Notes: generated by a model not told the origin, from the letters alone. 64,000 nucleotides of DNA from an uncultured Gammaproteobacteria bacterium (GCA_913045175.1 CAJWQG010000007.1:1-64000), one strand, 5' to 3'; shown: positions 38,086 through 49,137, counted from the first letter of the stretch. Made by a program: numbers and translations.

Positions 38086-38745
38086 TCAGGATAGCGCGGA
38101 ACGCATAGCCGCTATAGTCGCCGCATAGTCATCTGAATTAAAGATTGCGGAACCCGCAACGAATGTGTCCGCACCCGCAGCACAGATATCACCTATGTTC
38201 TCTACCTTTACGCCGCCGTCAATTTCGAGACGAATATCATGGCCAGACTGATCGATTATTTTTCGCGCCTCTTTCAGTTTAGTCAGCGAAGCGGGAATAA
38301 ACTGCTGTCCACCAAAACCAGGATTAACCGACATAATGAGCACCATATCGATTTTGTCTATAACGTAGTCCAAATAATGGAGTGAGGTTGTGGGATTAAA
38401 CACCAGACCACAGCGCGCCCCACCCGAACGGATCAGCTCCAGCGAGCGATCAATGTGTTCTGTGGCTTCAGGGTGGAAGGTAATGTAGCTGGCACCTGCA
38501 TCCAGAAAATCGCTGATAATTCGGTCCACCGGTTTTACCATCAAGTGCACATCTATTGGCGCAGTAACGCCATAATCGCGTAACGCCTGGCACACCATGG
38601 GCCCAATAGTAAGACTCGGCACGTAGTGGTTATCCATAACATCGAAGTGAACCATATCGGCGCCCGCAGCAAGGACGGCTTCTACGTCCTCACCAAGACG
38701 CGCAAAATCTGCCGACAAGATTGATGGTGCAATTACACGGTCCAC
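38086..38745 (-). CDS. rpe: ribulose-phosphate 3-epimerase
   Basis: A 219-residue TIM-barrel metalloenzyme that interconverts ribulose-5-phosphate and xylulose-5-phosphate. Standard marks: [32 protein letters not shown] with the metal-binding His and Asp, [16 protein letters not shown] and [12 protein letters not shown]. It lies directly upstream of the trp leader; in related genomes gph intervenes. Confidence 0.97.
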   Translation of the reverse strand: MDRVIAPSILSADFARLGEDVEAVLAAGADMVHFDVMDNHYVPSLTIGPMVCQALRDYGVTAPIDVHLMVKPVDRIISDFLDAGASYITFHPEATEHIDRSLELIRSGGARCGLVFNPTTSLHYLDYVIDKIDMVLIMSVNPGFGGQQFIPASLTKLKEARKIIDQSGHDIRLEIDGGVKVENIGDICAAGADTFVAGSAIFNSDDYAATIAAMRSALS

Positions 38746-38785
38746 TGCTCTCTCCTGGTTTGTTGCATCGATTTTTTAACGTCCC

Positions 38786-39478
38786 CTAGACGATGTCGTT
38801 TTTAGCGCCATTGTTAGTGTAATGCCGCACCAGAGTTTCATATCTACCTATAGTGCCGACATCCAACCAGAATCCATCGTGATACTGGCCCGTCATGCAA
38901 CCCTGTTCAATTGCCCAATCCAGGAGTACGCGCAGTTTGAAAGCACCCTCAGGGGCATTATCAAATAACGCGGGAGAAAATAGTCCAATCCCGGAATAAG
39001 TCAATCGCCCTTCATCGTCCCCGAATCTAATGCGGCATTCCGGATCAAGCGCAAAGTCCCCCTCAGGATGATGGTCGGGATTGTCTACCATTACAAGGTG
39101 AGCGAGTGCACCACCCAATGAAGCCGGAAGCGCCAACGGATCAAAATCACTGGCGATATCGGAGCTGACCACGACAAATTCCTCCTCACGAAGCAAGGAA
39201 AGCGCGCGAGTTATGCCTCCTCCGGTCTCCAACAAATAGGGTTCTCGCGAGTATTGTATGGATATACCCCTATCAGCTCCGTCACCAAGGGTAGCGATTA
39301 GTTGGTCCTCGAGATGCCAGGTATTGATGACAAAGTCATGAAAACCAGCGTCGATGAATTTCTGTAACCAGCGGCCAATCAGCGTTTGACCACCAGCGTT
39401 CAGGAGCGGTTTTGGCACCTGATCCGTGAGCGGCCGCAATCGCTGTCCTTCTCCTGCCGCCAGCAGCATGACTTTCAT
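38786..39478 (-). CDS. murU: N-acetylmuramate alpha-1-phosphate uridylyltransferase
   Basis: A 230-residue nucleotidyltransferase. The N-terminal MLLAAGEGQRLRPLTDQVPK followed by PLL is the sugar-nucleotide pyrophosphorylase signature. With AmgK it forms the anabolic peptidoglycan-recycling bypass known from Pseudomonas, converting recycled MurNAc via MurNAc-1-phosphate to UDP-MurNAc. The specific call rests on its four-base overlap with amgK and on the place next to lptD; alone the protein could be a generic sugar-1-phosphate nucleotidyltransferase. Confidence 0.88.
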   Translation of the reverse strand: MKVMLLAAGEGQRLRPLTDQVPKPLLNAGGQTLIGRWLQKFIDAGFHDFVINTWHLEDQLIATLGDGADRGISIQYSREPYLLETGGGITRALSLLREEEFVVVSSDIASDFDPLALPASLGGALAHLVMVDNPDHHPEGDFALDPECRIRFGDDEGRLTYSGIGLFSPALFDNAPEGAFKLRVLLDWAIEQGCMTGQYHDGFWLDVGTIGRYETLVRHYTNNGAKNDIV

Positions 39479-40503
39479 CCGCGAGTAAATTCACTGGATG
39501 AAAGCCGCGGGACGATCACTTCTTCCAGCCACCCGCAAAATGGCGCAAGTTCCTGATATCGCTCGCCCAACTCCATCATGTAGCCAATTACTAAAGGAAT
39601 ATCCGCCAGATATCCGGGCTTGGAATCTCTGATGTTCAGTCGGGAAAAAATTCCCGCACACTTAAGGTGACGCTGAAACCCCATCAGTTCGAACCAACGA
39701 AAAAACTCGCTCTCCGATACCCCTGAATCCAAGCGACCATCAGCCTGCAATCGGAGCCTACACTGTCCTACCCATTTACTGATCTGACTTTGCGAAAATT
39801 GGTGGTAACAGTCTTTTAACAACGAAACGAGGTCATAGGTCAGAGGACCTAACACGGCATCCTGAAAATCAATGATCCCGGGATTACCATGGGTGGTAAC
39901 CATAAGGTTTCTACAATGATAGTCGCGATGAACAAATACCTGAGGCTGTTCAGCTGTATTTTGAAGCATCAACTCAAAGACTCCTTCCAGTCCAGCCTCG
40001 GCAAAGTCTTCTATCTGCAGCTGACGATACAAGAACCAGTCCGGGAACAGATTCATTTCCTCGAGCAGCTTCGCCTTATCGTAAAGCGGTAACTCAGCCT
40101 TAATCTGCTGCATGCCCGCGAGCGCGTCAAATGCATCGCTATACATACGTTCAATTTCCGACCCATCGCCGACGTTTAATCGATCCAAGTAGAGCGTGCT
40201 ACCAAGATCCTCCATCATCAAGAATCCGTTGTCAAAGTCATGTTCAAAAATCTCGGGGGAGTTAAGGCCAACATCGCGAATCATTTGATCGATCGAAACA
40301 AATTTACGACTGTCTTCTTGTTCAGGTGGTGCATCGACAAAAATATAGGATGGGTCACCTTCATATCTGAAATATCGGCGAAAACTAGCGTCATCGGAGG
40401 CAGTCTCTAATGTGAAATCCTCCGACAGCATCACGCCACATCGCTGCAAACAGCCCCGCGCCCAGGCATCGAGCGCACGTTTCCTTGAGTCACGAGCCGA
40501 CAT
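39475..40503 (-). CDS. amgK: N-acetylmuramate/N-acetylglucosamine anomeric kinase
   Basis: A 342-residue kinase of the aminoglycoside-phosphotransferase fold. The catalytic loop is VHRDYHCRNLMV (HxDxxxxN) and the metal-binding Asp follows in GIIDFQDAVLGP. AmgK phosphorylates the anomeric hydroxyl of MurNAc or GlcNAc; MurU then adds UMP. This pathway bypasses the de novo, fosfomycin-sensitive MurA step. It is divergent from lptD across only 33 bp. Confidence 0.9.
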   Translation of the reverse strand: MSARDSRKRALDAWARGCLQRCGVMLSEDFTLETASDDASFRRYFRYEGDPSYIFVDAPPEQEDSRKFVSIDQMIRDVGLNSPEIFEHDFDNGFLMMEDLGSTLYLDRLNVGDGSEIERMYSDAFDALAGMQQIKAELPLYDKAKLLEEMNLFPDWFLYRQLQIEDFAEAGLEGVFELMLQNTAEQPQVFVHRDYHCRNLMVTTHGNPGIIDFQDAVLGPLTYDLVSLLKDCYHQFSQSQISKWVGQCRLRLQADGRLDSGVSESEFFRWFELMGFQRHLKCAGIFSRLNIRDSKPGYLADIPLVIGYMMELGERYQELAPFCGWLEEVIVPRLSSSEFTRG

Positions 40504-40536
40504 AACTGCCTAAATATTTAGCCAATCCCTGGATTA

Positions 40537-43005
40537 ATGCATTATCATCCGACATCTTTCCTAACCTATTTCAGTGTGAAAACCGCATCCGCCATTCTTA
40601 CGGTTCTTCTGTTTCATCCAGTTCTCGCCCTATCTGATACGAAGCAACAATCTGCGGCGGAACAAGACTGGATACCCAGACAACACCAATCAGATCCAAC
40701 CGTTCCCTGGTACTGCGACGGTCGATATGAAGCGCCACCTGGCTTTCGAACTCCGAAAGGCGGGACCAGCGAGACAATTATAGTCACCACCGATGACGCC
40801 TTGCACGTGGAAGATCACTCGACCACGTTCAATGGCCACGTTCAGGTCGATGGTCAGGGCAGGAGAATAAACGCAGCCCATATCACAGTAGATAGCGTTA
40901 GCGAGATCGCCACCGCGGATGGACCTCTATCGATACGCGAACCCGGCCTTCTCCTCAATGGAGACCACGCTAGCGCAAATCTTTTCGCCGGCACCGGCGT
41001 AATGGACAACACTACATTTCTGCTGCACCAAAACCGTATGCGTGGGACGGCGCGCAAGATCATAAAGAAAAGCGACGATACCCTCGAGATTACCGATGGC
41101 ACCTTCACCCGGTGCGATCCGGGAAGTAATTTGTGGGCCTTTGAAGGTAAGCATATCGAACTGAAGCGAAGCCAGGGCTATGGGGTAGCACGAAACGCAA
41201 CGGTAAGAATAAAAGGCGTACCCATAGCCTATTTCCCCTATATACGGTTCCCTCTGAACGACGAACGATACTCTGGTTTTCTTATGCCCGGCTTGGGCCA
41301 CGATGGCGAAGGTGGCACAGATATTTCCATTCCCTACTATCTCAATCTTTCTCCTAACTACGACACAACCTACACCTTACGAAGTCTTTGGAAGAGAGGA
41401 CTGATACACGATCTTGAGACGCGCTACCTCAATGAGCTTTCCAGCAATTTCATCGATATCGCGTACCTGCATGGAGATGACAAACTTGAGGAGTCGCTAG
41501 GCAATCAGGAAAGCCAGAATCGCTGGCTACTCTATTTCAATCACATTGGCCTTTGGACACCCAGGTGGCGGACTGCAATAAGCTTTGGTGCCCTGTCTGA
41601 CGTTGATTATCTGCGCGACATTGGCGGCGACATTGATGCATCAACGCAGGAGACCTATCGCAACTTCCGTTCCCTTGGAACGAATATCCCCGCACTTACC
41701 CGCATCGGGACACTGCGCTATCAAGGCAAAGGATGGAGTGCCAGCCTACTCGCTCGGGGTTATCAGAGCCTCAATCGTAACGCCACCCGGCAGTACTCGG
41801 CCCTTCCCCAGTTCACACTTCGATTAAATGAAAAACTTTCCCTGTTTGACCTTACTTTGCGCGGACAACTGTCACGCTTCGACAAGGATAACGACAGCCT
41901 TACCGGACCGCTTGCTACTATCGGAAACCGGATGGTCATAGATACCAAGGTCAGTACAGCTTTCAGAAACTCCTGGGGATACGTAAGACCTCAAGCCGGT
42001 GCTATTTACCGCAAATACAATCTTGATGATGTTCCGACAGGAGCGCCCACATCGCCTTCACTAACAACACCATTTGCTTCCCTGGATACCGGGTTAATAT
42101 TCGATCGATTCTTTTCTTACCGGGGGCTAGACCTACTCCAAACCCTCGAACCCCGTTTTTACTTTTTATATGTAGACGAAGACCTACAGGACAATCTTCC
42201 CCAGTTCGACGCTGCGGCATCAACGCCTGGATTTTCAACCATGTTCAGATGGAACCGGTTTTCCGGATACGACCGAATAGGCGACGCTCAGCAGATCAGT
42301 GTAGGACTGACCTCTACCCTGTTAAAAGCGAATTCAGGGGCAGAGCTTTTTAAAGCAAGTGTTGGGCAGATTGTCTATTTATCCGACCGCGAGGTAATCT
42401 TTCAGCCCGGGAGAATGGATGATCCGCAGTCTGGATCTTCGCCGTTATTTACCCAGGCACGCTTACGAATTGGACAATTTAGCCTAAGCGGTTCATACGA
42501 ATGGGAACCCCGTGACTCTCGCTCAAACCGGGGAAGACTGTCAATCAAGTATCGAGATGCCAGTAGCCGGAGAATTCTGAACTTCAATTACTCCTATACT
42601 AACCCCGACGTTCAACAACCATTACGTTTCCAAAATGCAGAGGAAACTGACCTGTCATTTATCTGGCCTTTAAAGGGAAAATGGAGCGTAATTGGTCGAT
42701 GGAACTTTGGCTGGGATAACAATCAAACCATAGAGTCTCTCATCGGTGTCGAATACAATGATTGCTGTTGGAAAACTCGCTTGGCGGTCAGACGTTTTCA
42801 GGAGCAACCCCGAACAGTTAGTCTGGTCGTGGACGACCCTGCTGGTGGGACTCAGGTTATTAGTGCACTACAATATCGCGCAGATACAGGCATTTTTTTC
42901 GAGTTTCAACTCAAAGGAGTGTCGACCTTAGGAAAACGACTGGATACGCTGCTTGAAGACTCCATTCCGGGATACCGCCGCCGGGAGAATCAAATTGGCT
43001 TATAG
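40537..43005 (+). CDS. lptD: LPS-assembly outer-membrane protein LptD
   Basis: An 822-residue beta-barrel that, with LptE, inserts lipopolysaccharide into the outer leaflet. An N-terminal signal (about 1-33) precedes the OstA-like jellyroll (about 80-230) and the C-terminal barrel. The four disulfide cysteines are present: Cys60, Cys193 and the adjacent pair Cys743-Cys744 in YNDCCWKTR. IPYYLNLSPNYDTTYT is a strongly conserved barrel entry. It is followed by surA, the chaperone it depends on. The organism therefore makes LPS. Confidence 0.96.
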   Translation: MHYHPTSFLTYFSVKTASAILTVLLFHPVLALSDTKQQSAAEQDWIPRQHQSDPTVPWYCDGRYEAPPGFRTPKGGTSETIIVTTDDALHVEDHSTTFNGHVQVDGQGRRINAAHITVDSVSEIATADGPLSIREPGLLLNGDHASANLFAGTGVMDNTTFLLHQNRMRGTARKIIKKSDDTLEITDGTFTRCDPGSNLWAFEGKHIELKRSQGYGVARNATVRIKGVPIAYFPYIRFPLNDERYSGFLMPGLGHDGEGGTDISIPYYLNLSPNYDTTYTLRSLWKRGLIHDLETRYLNELSSNFIDIAYLHGDDKLEESLGNQESQNRWLLYFNHIGLWTPRWRTAISFGALSDVDYLRDIGGDIDASTQETYRNFRSLGTNIPALTRIGTLRYQGKGWSASLLARGYQSLNRNATRQYSALPQFTLRLNEKLSLFDLTLRGQLSRFDKDNDSLTGPLATIGNRMVIDTKVSTAFRNSWGYVRPQAGAIYRKYNLDDVPTGAPTSPSLTTPFASLDTGLIFDRFFSYRGLDLLQTLEPRFYFLYVDEDLQDNLPQFDAAASTPGFSTMFRWNRFSGYDRIGDAQQISVGLTSTLLKANSGAELFKASVGQIVYLSDREVIFQPGRMDDPQSGSSPLFTQARLRIGQFSLSGSYEWEPRDSRSNRGRLSIKYRDASSRRILNFNYSYTNPDVQQPLRFQNAEETDLSFIWPLKGKWSVIGRWNFGWDNNQTIESLIGVEYNDCCWKTRLAVRRFQEQPRTVSLVVDDPAGGTQVISALQYRADTGIFFEFQLKGVSTLGKRLDTLLEDSIPGYRRRENQIGL

Positions 43006-43014
43006 GCTCAAAAC

Positions 43015-44295
43015 ATGAATCGAACACTTATCTTTTGCATCCTCCTCCTCTTATTTACCGACGTTCAGGGCGCACGCATTATCCTTGATCGAATCGCTGT
43101 GGTCGTCGATGAAGACGTGATCACTTATTCGGAAGTGGAGGAACGAATCAGGTCGGTAAAATCGCAATTTTCAGGAAATGAAGACGGTGGCCTTCCTCCT
43201 GACGACGTAATCTCTGACCAGGTTATCGAGCGGCTGATTGTCGAAACGCTGCAGCTGAAAATGGGTGACAGAGCTGGCGTAAGAATAAGTGACAGTGAGC
43301 TGAATCAGACATTGCAGGGAATCGCGGCACAAAATCAGCTTAGTCTCAGCGATTTTAGAGTTGCCATTGAAGCAGACGGCATCTCATACGCAAACATGAG
43401 AGAACAAATTCGAAGAGAGATGATCATCAGCCAGTTGCAGCAGGGCTTTGTTAACAACCGAATAGAAATCTCCGAGCAGGAACTGAAAAACTTTCTGGCG
43501 TCCGAACTAGGGGAAGCCGTGATCGCCGATGAATATCGACTGGCGCATATCCTGCTCGCAATATCGGAAGAACCAAGCGCCGAAGAGATCTCTGAAATTC
43601 GTTCCCAGGCCCTTTCACTGATAGAACGCGTAAACGATGGTGAAAGTTTTCAGGCCCTGGCAATAGAATATTCCGCTGGTCAAAATGCACTAAGAGGCGG
43701 CGACCTAGGCTGGCGAAAACCTGTACAACTGCCCACGATGTTCGCAGACGTGGCCCAGGAAATGGTAGTTGGTGAAACCCGCGGCCCGATCAAGAGCGGC
43801 AGCGGATTTCACCTTATTACTTTGTCGGAAAAACGCGGTGCCCAGGCCGAGGGCCAGGTTCCTCAAACGAGGGCAAGACACGTACTGGTAAAACCCAGCG
43901 AGATAAGATCAGACAACGAAGCCAGGGAACTGGCAGAGAATCTGCGGAACGAAGTGATCAATGGCAAAGACTTTGACGGAATAGCAAGGCTTCATTCCGA
44001 GGATCCAGGCTCTGCGCTCAGTGGTGGTGATCTGGGCTGGACGACCGCCGGAATCTTCGTTCCGGAATTCGAGGCAGTGATGAATAGCCTGGAACCAAAC
44101 ATTGTAAGCCCGGTGTTTAAGACATCTCACGGATACCACTTCCTCGAAGTAACAGGAAGACGAATTGAAGATTTCAGTGAGCAATTCCAGAGAAACATGG
44201 CAGAAAACTATCTTCGCAGTCAGAAGTTCGAAGAAGAACTGGCCAGTTGGCTACGGGAGATTAGAGACGAGGCGTTTGTCGATATCAGAATCTAG
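43015..44295 (+). CDS. surA: periplasmic chaperone and peptidyl-prolyl isomerase SurA
   Basis: A 426-residue periplasmic protein that escorts outer-membrane proteins to the BAM complex. A signal peptide covers about 1-19. The SurA N domain begins with ILDRIAVVVDEDVITYSEVEE. Two parvulin domains follow, near 175-275 (LAHILLAI ... LRGGDLGWRKP) and 285-385 (RARHVLVKP ... LSGGDLGWTTAG). The start is ten bases after lptD ends. pdxA, usually next, is absent; rsmA follows. Confidence 0.96.
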   Translation: MNRTLIFCILLLLFTDVQGARIILDRIAVVVDEDVITYSEVEERIRSVKSQFSGNEDGGLPPDDVISDQVIERLIVETLQLKMGDRAGVRISDSELNQTLQGIAAQNQLSLSDFRVAIEADGISYANMREQIRREMIISQLQQGFVNNRIEISEQELKNFLASELGEAVIADEYRLAHILLAISEEPSAEEISEIRSQALSLIERVNDGESFQALAIEYSAGQNALRGGDLGWRKPVQLPTMFADVAQEMVVGETRGPIKSGSGFHLITLSEKRGAQAEGQVPQTRARHVLVKPSEIRSDNEARELAENLRNEVINGKDFDGIARLHSEDPGSALSGGDLGWTTAGIFVPEFEAVMNSLEPNIVSPVFKTSHGYHFLEVTGRRIEDFSEQFQRNMAENYLRSQKFEEELASWLREIRDEAFVDIRI

Positions 44296-44324
44296 AAGCT
44301 TCTGAGCATTATCAGAGGTCACCA

Positions 44325-45092
44325 GTGACAGTTCGAAAACGCTTTGGTCAGCATTTCTTAAAAGACCCCAACATCATCCGTCGAATTGTCGAGGAAGTAA
44401 GCCCCCGTCCAGTCGACCACGTAATAGAGATAGGTCCTGGTCATGGAGCTATCACAGATTTGCTTGCTGCAAGTGGATGTCGGCTCCAACTGGTAGAGAT
44501 AGATCGCGATCTCGTCCGCGAATTGGGCGAGCGATATGGTACTCAAATTAATATTCTGACCGCAGATGCTCTCAAGCTCGACTATGGTTCCCTGGGAAAT
44601 TCCCTTCGCATCGTTGGCAACCTGCCGTACAACATCTCCAGCCCGCTGCTCTTCAAGCTCTATGAATATACCGAACAGATTCAGGACATGGTGTTTATGC
44701 TACAGGAGGAAGTAGTAGATAGAATCTGTGCAGCTGCAGGGAGCAAGGATTACGGTCGACTGTCAGTGATGAGTCAATATTATTGTTCGGCCGAGAAACT
44801 GTTCAAAGTCGCACCATCAGCTTTCTCGCTAAAACCCAAAGTAAATTCAGCAATTATAAGACTGACGCCTCACCAAAAGCCCCGCCAGGCGAAAAACTTT
44901 CAGTGTCTGCAAGAAATTGTCACAACGGCATTCAATCAACGTCGCAAAACCATTCGCAACTCGCTTAAGCCCTTGTTAAATGTCGAGCAGCTCACATCGT
45001 TAGGCATCGATTCCAATCTACGGCCGGAAGTACTTGGGCTAGAAGAGTTCATTAACTGTGCCAACCTTCTCTGGGAGCTTCGTCAGCGATGA
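44325..45092 (+). CDS. rsmA: 16S rRNA dimethyladenosine transferase RsmA
   Basis: A 255-residue SAM-dependent methyltransferase (KsgA) that dimethylates A1518 and A1519 of 16S rRNA. It has RKRFGQHFLKDPNII, the SAM-binding EIGPGHGAITD, and the catalytic NLPYNISSPLL. The GTG at 44325 has AGAGG six bases upstream. The stop overlaps the apaH ATG (ATGA). apaG, normally between them, is missing. Confidence 0.97.
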   Translation: MTVRKRFGQHFLKDPNIIRRIVEEVSPRPVDHVIEIGPGHGAITDLLAASGCRLQLVEIDRDLVRELGERYGTQINILTADALKLDYGSLGNSLRIVGNLPYNISSPLLFKLYEYTEQIQDMVFMLQEEVVDRICAAAGSKDYGRLSVMSQYYCSAEKLFKVAPSAFSLKPKVNSAIIRLTPHQKPRQAKNFQCLQEIVTTAFNQRRKTIRNSLKPLLNVEQLTSLGIDSNLRPEVLGLEEFINCANLLWELRQR

Positions 45093-45898
45093 GCACCTAT
45101 GTTTTTGGAGATATTCAGGGATGCTTTGACGAGTTCGAGAAACTTCTTCTCAAGTGCCAGTATGACAGGGAAGTGGATCAGATTTGGTTCGTGGGCGACC
45201 TCATTAACCGAGGCCCTAAAAACCTTGCGACCATGAAGTTTATCCTCGAGCTAAACGATCCGGTCATCGTCCTGGGTAATCACGACCTGCACTTCCTTGC
45301 GGTGGCGAATAACATCCACCCAGGTGTCCGGGGCGACACAATTCAAGACATTCTTGACAGCGCTGAACGAGACGACATCGTGGAATTTCTACGACAGCAA
45401 AAACTGCTTTACCACGACAAAACCACAGGCTACACGTTGGTACATGCTGGCATCCCACCCATCTGGGATCTGCACAAGGCACTAAGTCTCGCCAACGAAG
45501 TAGAGTCAGTATTGTCCGGCCCCGACTATGTTTCATTTCTGAAAGAGATGCACGGCAATGAGCCTTCCACATGGGAAGAACATCTGACTGGTAACGATCG
45601 ACTTCGGGCGATTACCAATTATTTCACCCGACTTCGCTATTGCAAAGACAACGGAGCCATGGAGCTAAAGCACAAAGCAAATATCCAGCCGGATGGTTTT
45701 TCCCCCTGGTTTGATTTTCCTGCCGAAGACTCAAAGGAGATATTGTTTGGTCATTGGGCCGCACTCGACGGCGTGACTGAAAAGGAAAACATCATCGCGC
45801 TGGATACCGGTTGCGTTTGGGGTCGAACACTCACGGCGATGCGTCTGGAGGACGGCAGATTATTTTCGACCCCTGCACTTGGATCCTATCAACTATAA
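45089..45898 (+). CDS. apaH: symmetrical bis(5'-nucleosyl)-tetraphosphatase
   Basis: A 269-residue metallophosphatase that splits Ap4A into two ADP and also decaps Np4-capped RNA. The metal-binding motifs are [28 protein letters not shown] and [12 protein letters not shown], with [11 protein letters not shown] later. Length is normal. It overlaps rsmA by four bases, and cca follows 31 bp after. Confidence 0.96.
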   Translation: MSTYVFGDIQGCFDEFEKLLLKCQYDREVDQIWFVGDLINRGPKNLATMKFILELNDPVIVLGNHDLHFLAVANNIHPGVRGDTIQDILDSAERDDIVEFLRQQKLLYHDKTTGYTLVHAGIPPIWDLHKALSLANEVESVLSGPDYVSFLKEMHGNEPSTWEEHLTGNDRLRAITNYFTRLRYCKDNGAMELKHKANIQPDGFSPWFDFPAEDSKEILFGHWAALDGVTEKENIIALDTGCVWGRTLTAMRLEDGRLFSTPALGSYQL

Positions 45899-45929
45899 TA
45901 CCCACATCACCCTGCCTCGGACTCACTCA

Positions 45930-47003
45930 ATGGACGTATATCTCGTAGGTGGCGCAGTACGTGACCAGCTCCTAGGACTGCCCGTTGTAGAACGTGACTG
46001 GGTCGTCGTGGGCGCGGAACCGGACACGCTTCTCGCCCAGGGTTATCGCCAGGTAGGCAAGGACTTTCCAGTCTACCTGCACCCGGACACCAAAGAAGAA
46101 TATGCCCTGGCGAGGACGGAGAGAAAAACAGGTCCATTACATACTGATTTCGAATGTAACGCTGAACCATCAGTAACTTTAGAACAAGACCTCTTTCGCC
46201 GAGATCTCACCATCAACGCCATCGCACAGGATGGCAATGGCGAGTTGATTGATCCCTTTGGGGGACAGGAGGATTTGCGCCACAAAGTATTGCGTCATGT
46301 GTCTCCCGCATTTGCAGAAGATCCTCTACGTGTACTCCGAATCGCCAGATTCGCCGCACGCTTCCCTGGTTTTACTATCGACGAGACCACGAAATTCCTG
46401 ATGTCCGACATGGTAAAGGCGAATCAACTGCAGAGCCTTTCTCCGGAAAGAATCTATCTGGAAACCGAAAAAGCCCTGTCTACGGACAATCCTTCTCGGT
46501 ACTTCGAGACACTGATTGAAGTCAACGCTCACGATATTCTCTGGCGAGAGCTCGACAAAAACGACCTCGTTCGACTGAAAAACTGGTCTGCTGACAACAA
46601 TCCAATACATGCATTCACTATTCTTGCATCTGGTCTTGCGCAAGATGATGTTGGTCATCTTACCTCCAGATGGAAGTTCCCCGGGATCTATCAAGAATTG
46701 GCCGCTTTAACGATCAAAATTCGAAATCAGCAGCTTGAAAACCTCAGTCCAGACGAAATTGTTTCCAATCTCTATGACATGGATGCCTTCCGTCGCCGGG
46801 AACGATTTGAGGAGGCATGCAAACTGGCGAGAATGGTTGCCGAAGCCGAAGGCAAGACGTTAGACGCACAGGGCTTGTGGTTAACATACGTAGCTGCGGC
46901 AGCAGAGATTTCCGCCGCGTCTGTAGATAGCAAGTTAAGGGGCGCGGCCATAGGTCAGGCCATACGCACCGCCCAAATCAACCGAATAGCAGCGCTCAAA
47001 TGA
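45930..47003 (+). CDS. cca: CCA-adding tRNA nucleotidyltransferase (class II, no HD domain)
   Basis: A 357-residue enzyme that adds or repairs the 3' CCA of tRNAs. [14 protein letters not shown] and the [11 protein letters not shown] stretch form the nucleotidyltransferase core; [12 protein letters not shown] and [15 protein letters not shown] complete the catalytic and neck regions. It is shorter than the E. coli enzyme and lacks the HD phosphohydrolase domain. I start it at the ATG at 45930, giving the family N terminus; the frame is open back to 45879 inside apaH. Its tail overlaps the next gene by four bases. Confidence 0.93.
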   Translation: MDVYLVGGAVRDQLLGLPVVERDWVVVGAEPDTLLAQGYRQVGKDFPVYLHPDTKEEYALARTERKTGPLHTDFECNAEPSVTLEQDLFRRDLTINAIAQDGNGELIDPFGGQEDLRHKVLRHVSPAFAEDPLRVLRIARFAARFPGFTIDETTKFLMSDMVKANQLQSLSPERIYLETEKALSTDNPSRYFETLIEVNAHDILWRELDKNDLVRLKNWSADNNPIHAFTILASGLAQDDVGHLTSRWKFPGIYQELAALTIKIRNQQLENLSPDEIVSNLYDMDAFRRRERFEEACKLARMVAEAEGKTLDAQGLWLTYVAAAAEISAASVDSKLRGAAIGQAIRTAQINRIAALK

Positions 47004-47734
47004 CGATTCCGGTTGCACTAATCACAGGTGCTGCGCGAAGGATCGGCGCAGCGCTTGCCAGAAGTTTTCATGGGGCCGGATACAACGTGGTCATGCACTA
47101 TATGAACTCGGAGACTGAAGCCAAAGCGTTGCAGAAAGAACTAAACCAGATCCGCAACGGTTCCATTGCACTCTTGCGTGCCGATCTCACCGAGACTAAC
47201 GACTGGGAGTCTTTAGCGCTGGAGTGCACTCAGCATTGGGGACGTATTGACGTCCTCGTTAACAACGCATCGATTTTCTATCCCACGACTGTTGGCAACG
47301 TCACAGAAGATATCTGGCAAGAGTTGCTTGGATCCAATTTAAAAGCGCCCTTCTTTCTAAGTCAGGCCCTCAGGCCAGCACTGAGTAAGTCGAACGGCAA
47401 TATCGTCAATATCGTAGACATCCACGCGGACAAACCGTTGAAGGACTACCCTGTTTATAGCATTGCGAAAGCAGGACTCGCCATGCTCACCCAGTCTCTC
47501 GCAAAGGAACTTGCACCAAACATCCGAGTCAACGGCGTCGCACCAGGAACGATTCTCTGGCCAGAAGACAAGGCAACATTGGACGAGGCCGCGAAGAAAA
47601 AAATCCTCCGCAAAGTACCATTAGGGCGCCAGGGAACAGCTGAAGATATTGCCCGCACGGTTTTGTTCCTCGCTAATGATGCACCCTACGTCACTGGTCA
47701 GATTATCAATGTGGACGGAGGCAGGTCCGTCTAG
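47000..47734 (+). CDS. short-chain dehydrogenase, pteridine-reductase-like
   Basis: A 244-residue SDR. The cofactor loop is [12 protein letters not shown]: the TGxxxRxG form, with Arg in place of the second Gly, is typical of NADPH-dependent pteridine reductases such as PTR1 and FolM-like proteins. NNASIFYPT and the active-site YSIAKAG (YxxxK) follow. It may reduce dihydropterins or dihydrofolate. The Arg-containing loop is the only specific evidence, so substrate is inference. It is coupled to cca by an ATGA overlap. Confidence 0.82.
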   Translation: MTIPVALITGAARRIGAALARSFHGAGYNVVMHYMNSETEAKALQKELNQIRNGSIALLRADLTETNDWESLALECTQHWGRIDVLVNNASIFYPTTVGNVTEDIWQELLGSNLKAPFFLSQALRPALSKSNGNIVNIVDIHADKPLKDYPVYSIAKAGLAMLTQSLAKELAPNIRVNGVAPGTILWPEDKATLDEAAKKKILRKVPLGRQGTAEDIARTVLFLANDAPYVTGQIINVDGGRSV

Positions 47735-47856
47735 CTCGTTCTTGTCTCGAAACTCAACATCGTGCCTCTAGTTTCTTTTCAAGTAATTGTTTTCTTAACC
47801 ATTTCCTTTGGAATGTCGCTTCTCCCCGCGCAGAATCAGGACTTTGTGGACAGAAA

Positions 47857-49137
47857 CTAGTTAGACTCCCTCGCAATCGCCAGATAACCGATATCCAAAC
47901 GGCAATACTTGTCATTAAAATCTATCTGCTCAGTAATCTCATATGCCTTACGTTGCGCCTCCCCCACCGAAGTGCCCAATGTCGTTACGCCAAGGATTCG
48001 TCCGCCATTTGTGACCACACCACCTCCTTCAAGCGCCGTTCCAGCATGGAATACTTTGCCGTCCATATTCGAGTCCAACCCGGTAATCACATCCCCTTTG
48101 CGATAGTCACCTGGGTAACCGCCTGCGGCCATCACCACCGTAAGCGCTGTATCATCCGAAAACGAAATCTGCTTATCGGCAAGTTCCCCATCTATTGCGG
48201 CAATGCAGAGCTCGACCAGGTCCGATTCCAATCTCATCATTACCGGCTGTGTCTCCGGGTCTCCAAAGCGGCAGTTGTATTCAATAACAAACGGATTGCC
48301 TGCTTCATCAATCATCAAGCCCGCATAGAGAAAACCCGTATACGGAAATCCTTCCGCGCGCATCCCATCTACCGTGGGCCGAATAACTCTTTCAATGATT
48401 CGTTGATGTACAACCTCGGTTACCACGGGAGCCGGAGAGTACGCACCCATCCCGCCGGTATTAGGTCCTTTGTCGCACTCAAAAATGGGTTTGTGATCCT
48501 GTGAGGATGCAAACGGTGCGAAATTCTCCCCATCGGCAATGACAATAAAACTGGCCTCTTCCCCCGGCAGGAACGCTTCGACCACGACACGTGATCCCGC
48601 TTCTCCGAATGCGCCTTCGGTCATCATCTCGCGGATTGTTGATTCAGCTTCTGCGTGATTTGGTGCCAGGATAACCCCTTTGCCAGCGGCCAACCCGTCG
48701 GCCTTAATAACGATAGGGGGCTGCATCGTCCGTGCATAGTCGATCGCCTCATCCGGATCGTCAAAGCTTCCGTAGTCGGCCGTGGGAATACCGTACTTGG
48801 ACAAAAAGTCCTTGGTAAACGTTTTTGAACCTTCCAGTTGTGCGGCGGCCGCTCCTGGGCCAAAGCAGCGCAGGCCAGCCTCCTTAAAGGCATCAACTGC
48901 ACCTGCTACCAACGGCGCTTCCGGACCTATGATCGTCAGTGCCACGTCATTGTCCCTGGCAAACTGAACCTGCCCCGCAATATCCATGACGTCGATGTCT
49001 ACATTCGAAAGACCTGGTTCCAGAGCGGTGCCTGCGTTGCCCGGTGCCACGTATACAGTATCTACATCGCTGGACTGACTCGCGCGCCATGCAAGCGCGT
49101 GCTCGCGACCACCGCTTCCGGTCACCATCACTTTCAT
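47857..49137 (-). CDS. purD: phosphoribosylamine--glycine ligase
   Basis: A 426-residue ATP-grasp enzyme (GARS), second step of purine synthesis. It has MVTGSGGREHALAW at the start, IKADGLAAGKGVILA and GGMGAYSPAPVVT in the ATP-grasp core, and EYNCRFGDPETQPVMMRL near the active site. I start it at the ATG at 49137 with GGAGG upstream; this lies 13 bp after the shortened purH gene. Length and motifs are normal. Confidence 0.97.
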   Translation of the reverse strand: MKVMVTGSGGREHALAWRASQSSDVDTVYVAPGNAGTALEPGLSNVDIDVMDIAGQVQFARDNDVALTIIGPEAPLVAGAVDAFKEAGLRCFGPGAAAAQLEGSKTFTKDFLSKYGIPTADYGSFDDPDEAIDYARTMQPPIVIKADGLAAGKGVILAPNHAEAESTIREMMTEGAFGEAGSRVVVEAFLPGEEASFIVIADGENFAPFASSQDHKPIFECDKGPNTGGMGAYSPAPVVTEVVHQRIIERVIRPTVDGMRAEGFPYTGFLYAGLMIDEAGNPFVIEYNCRFGDPETQPVMMRLESDLVELCIAAIDGELADKQISFSDDTALTVVMAAGGYPGDYRKGDVITGLDSNMDGKVFHAGTALEGGGVVTNGGRILGVTTLGTSVGEAQRKAYEITEQIDFNDKYCRLDIGYLAIARESN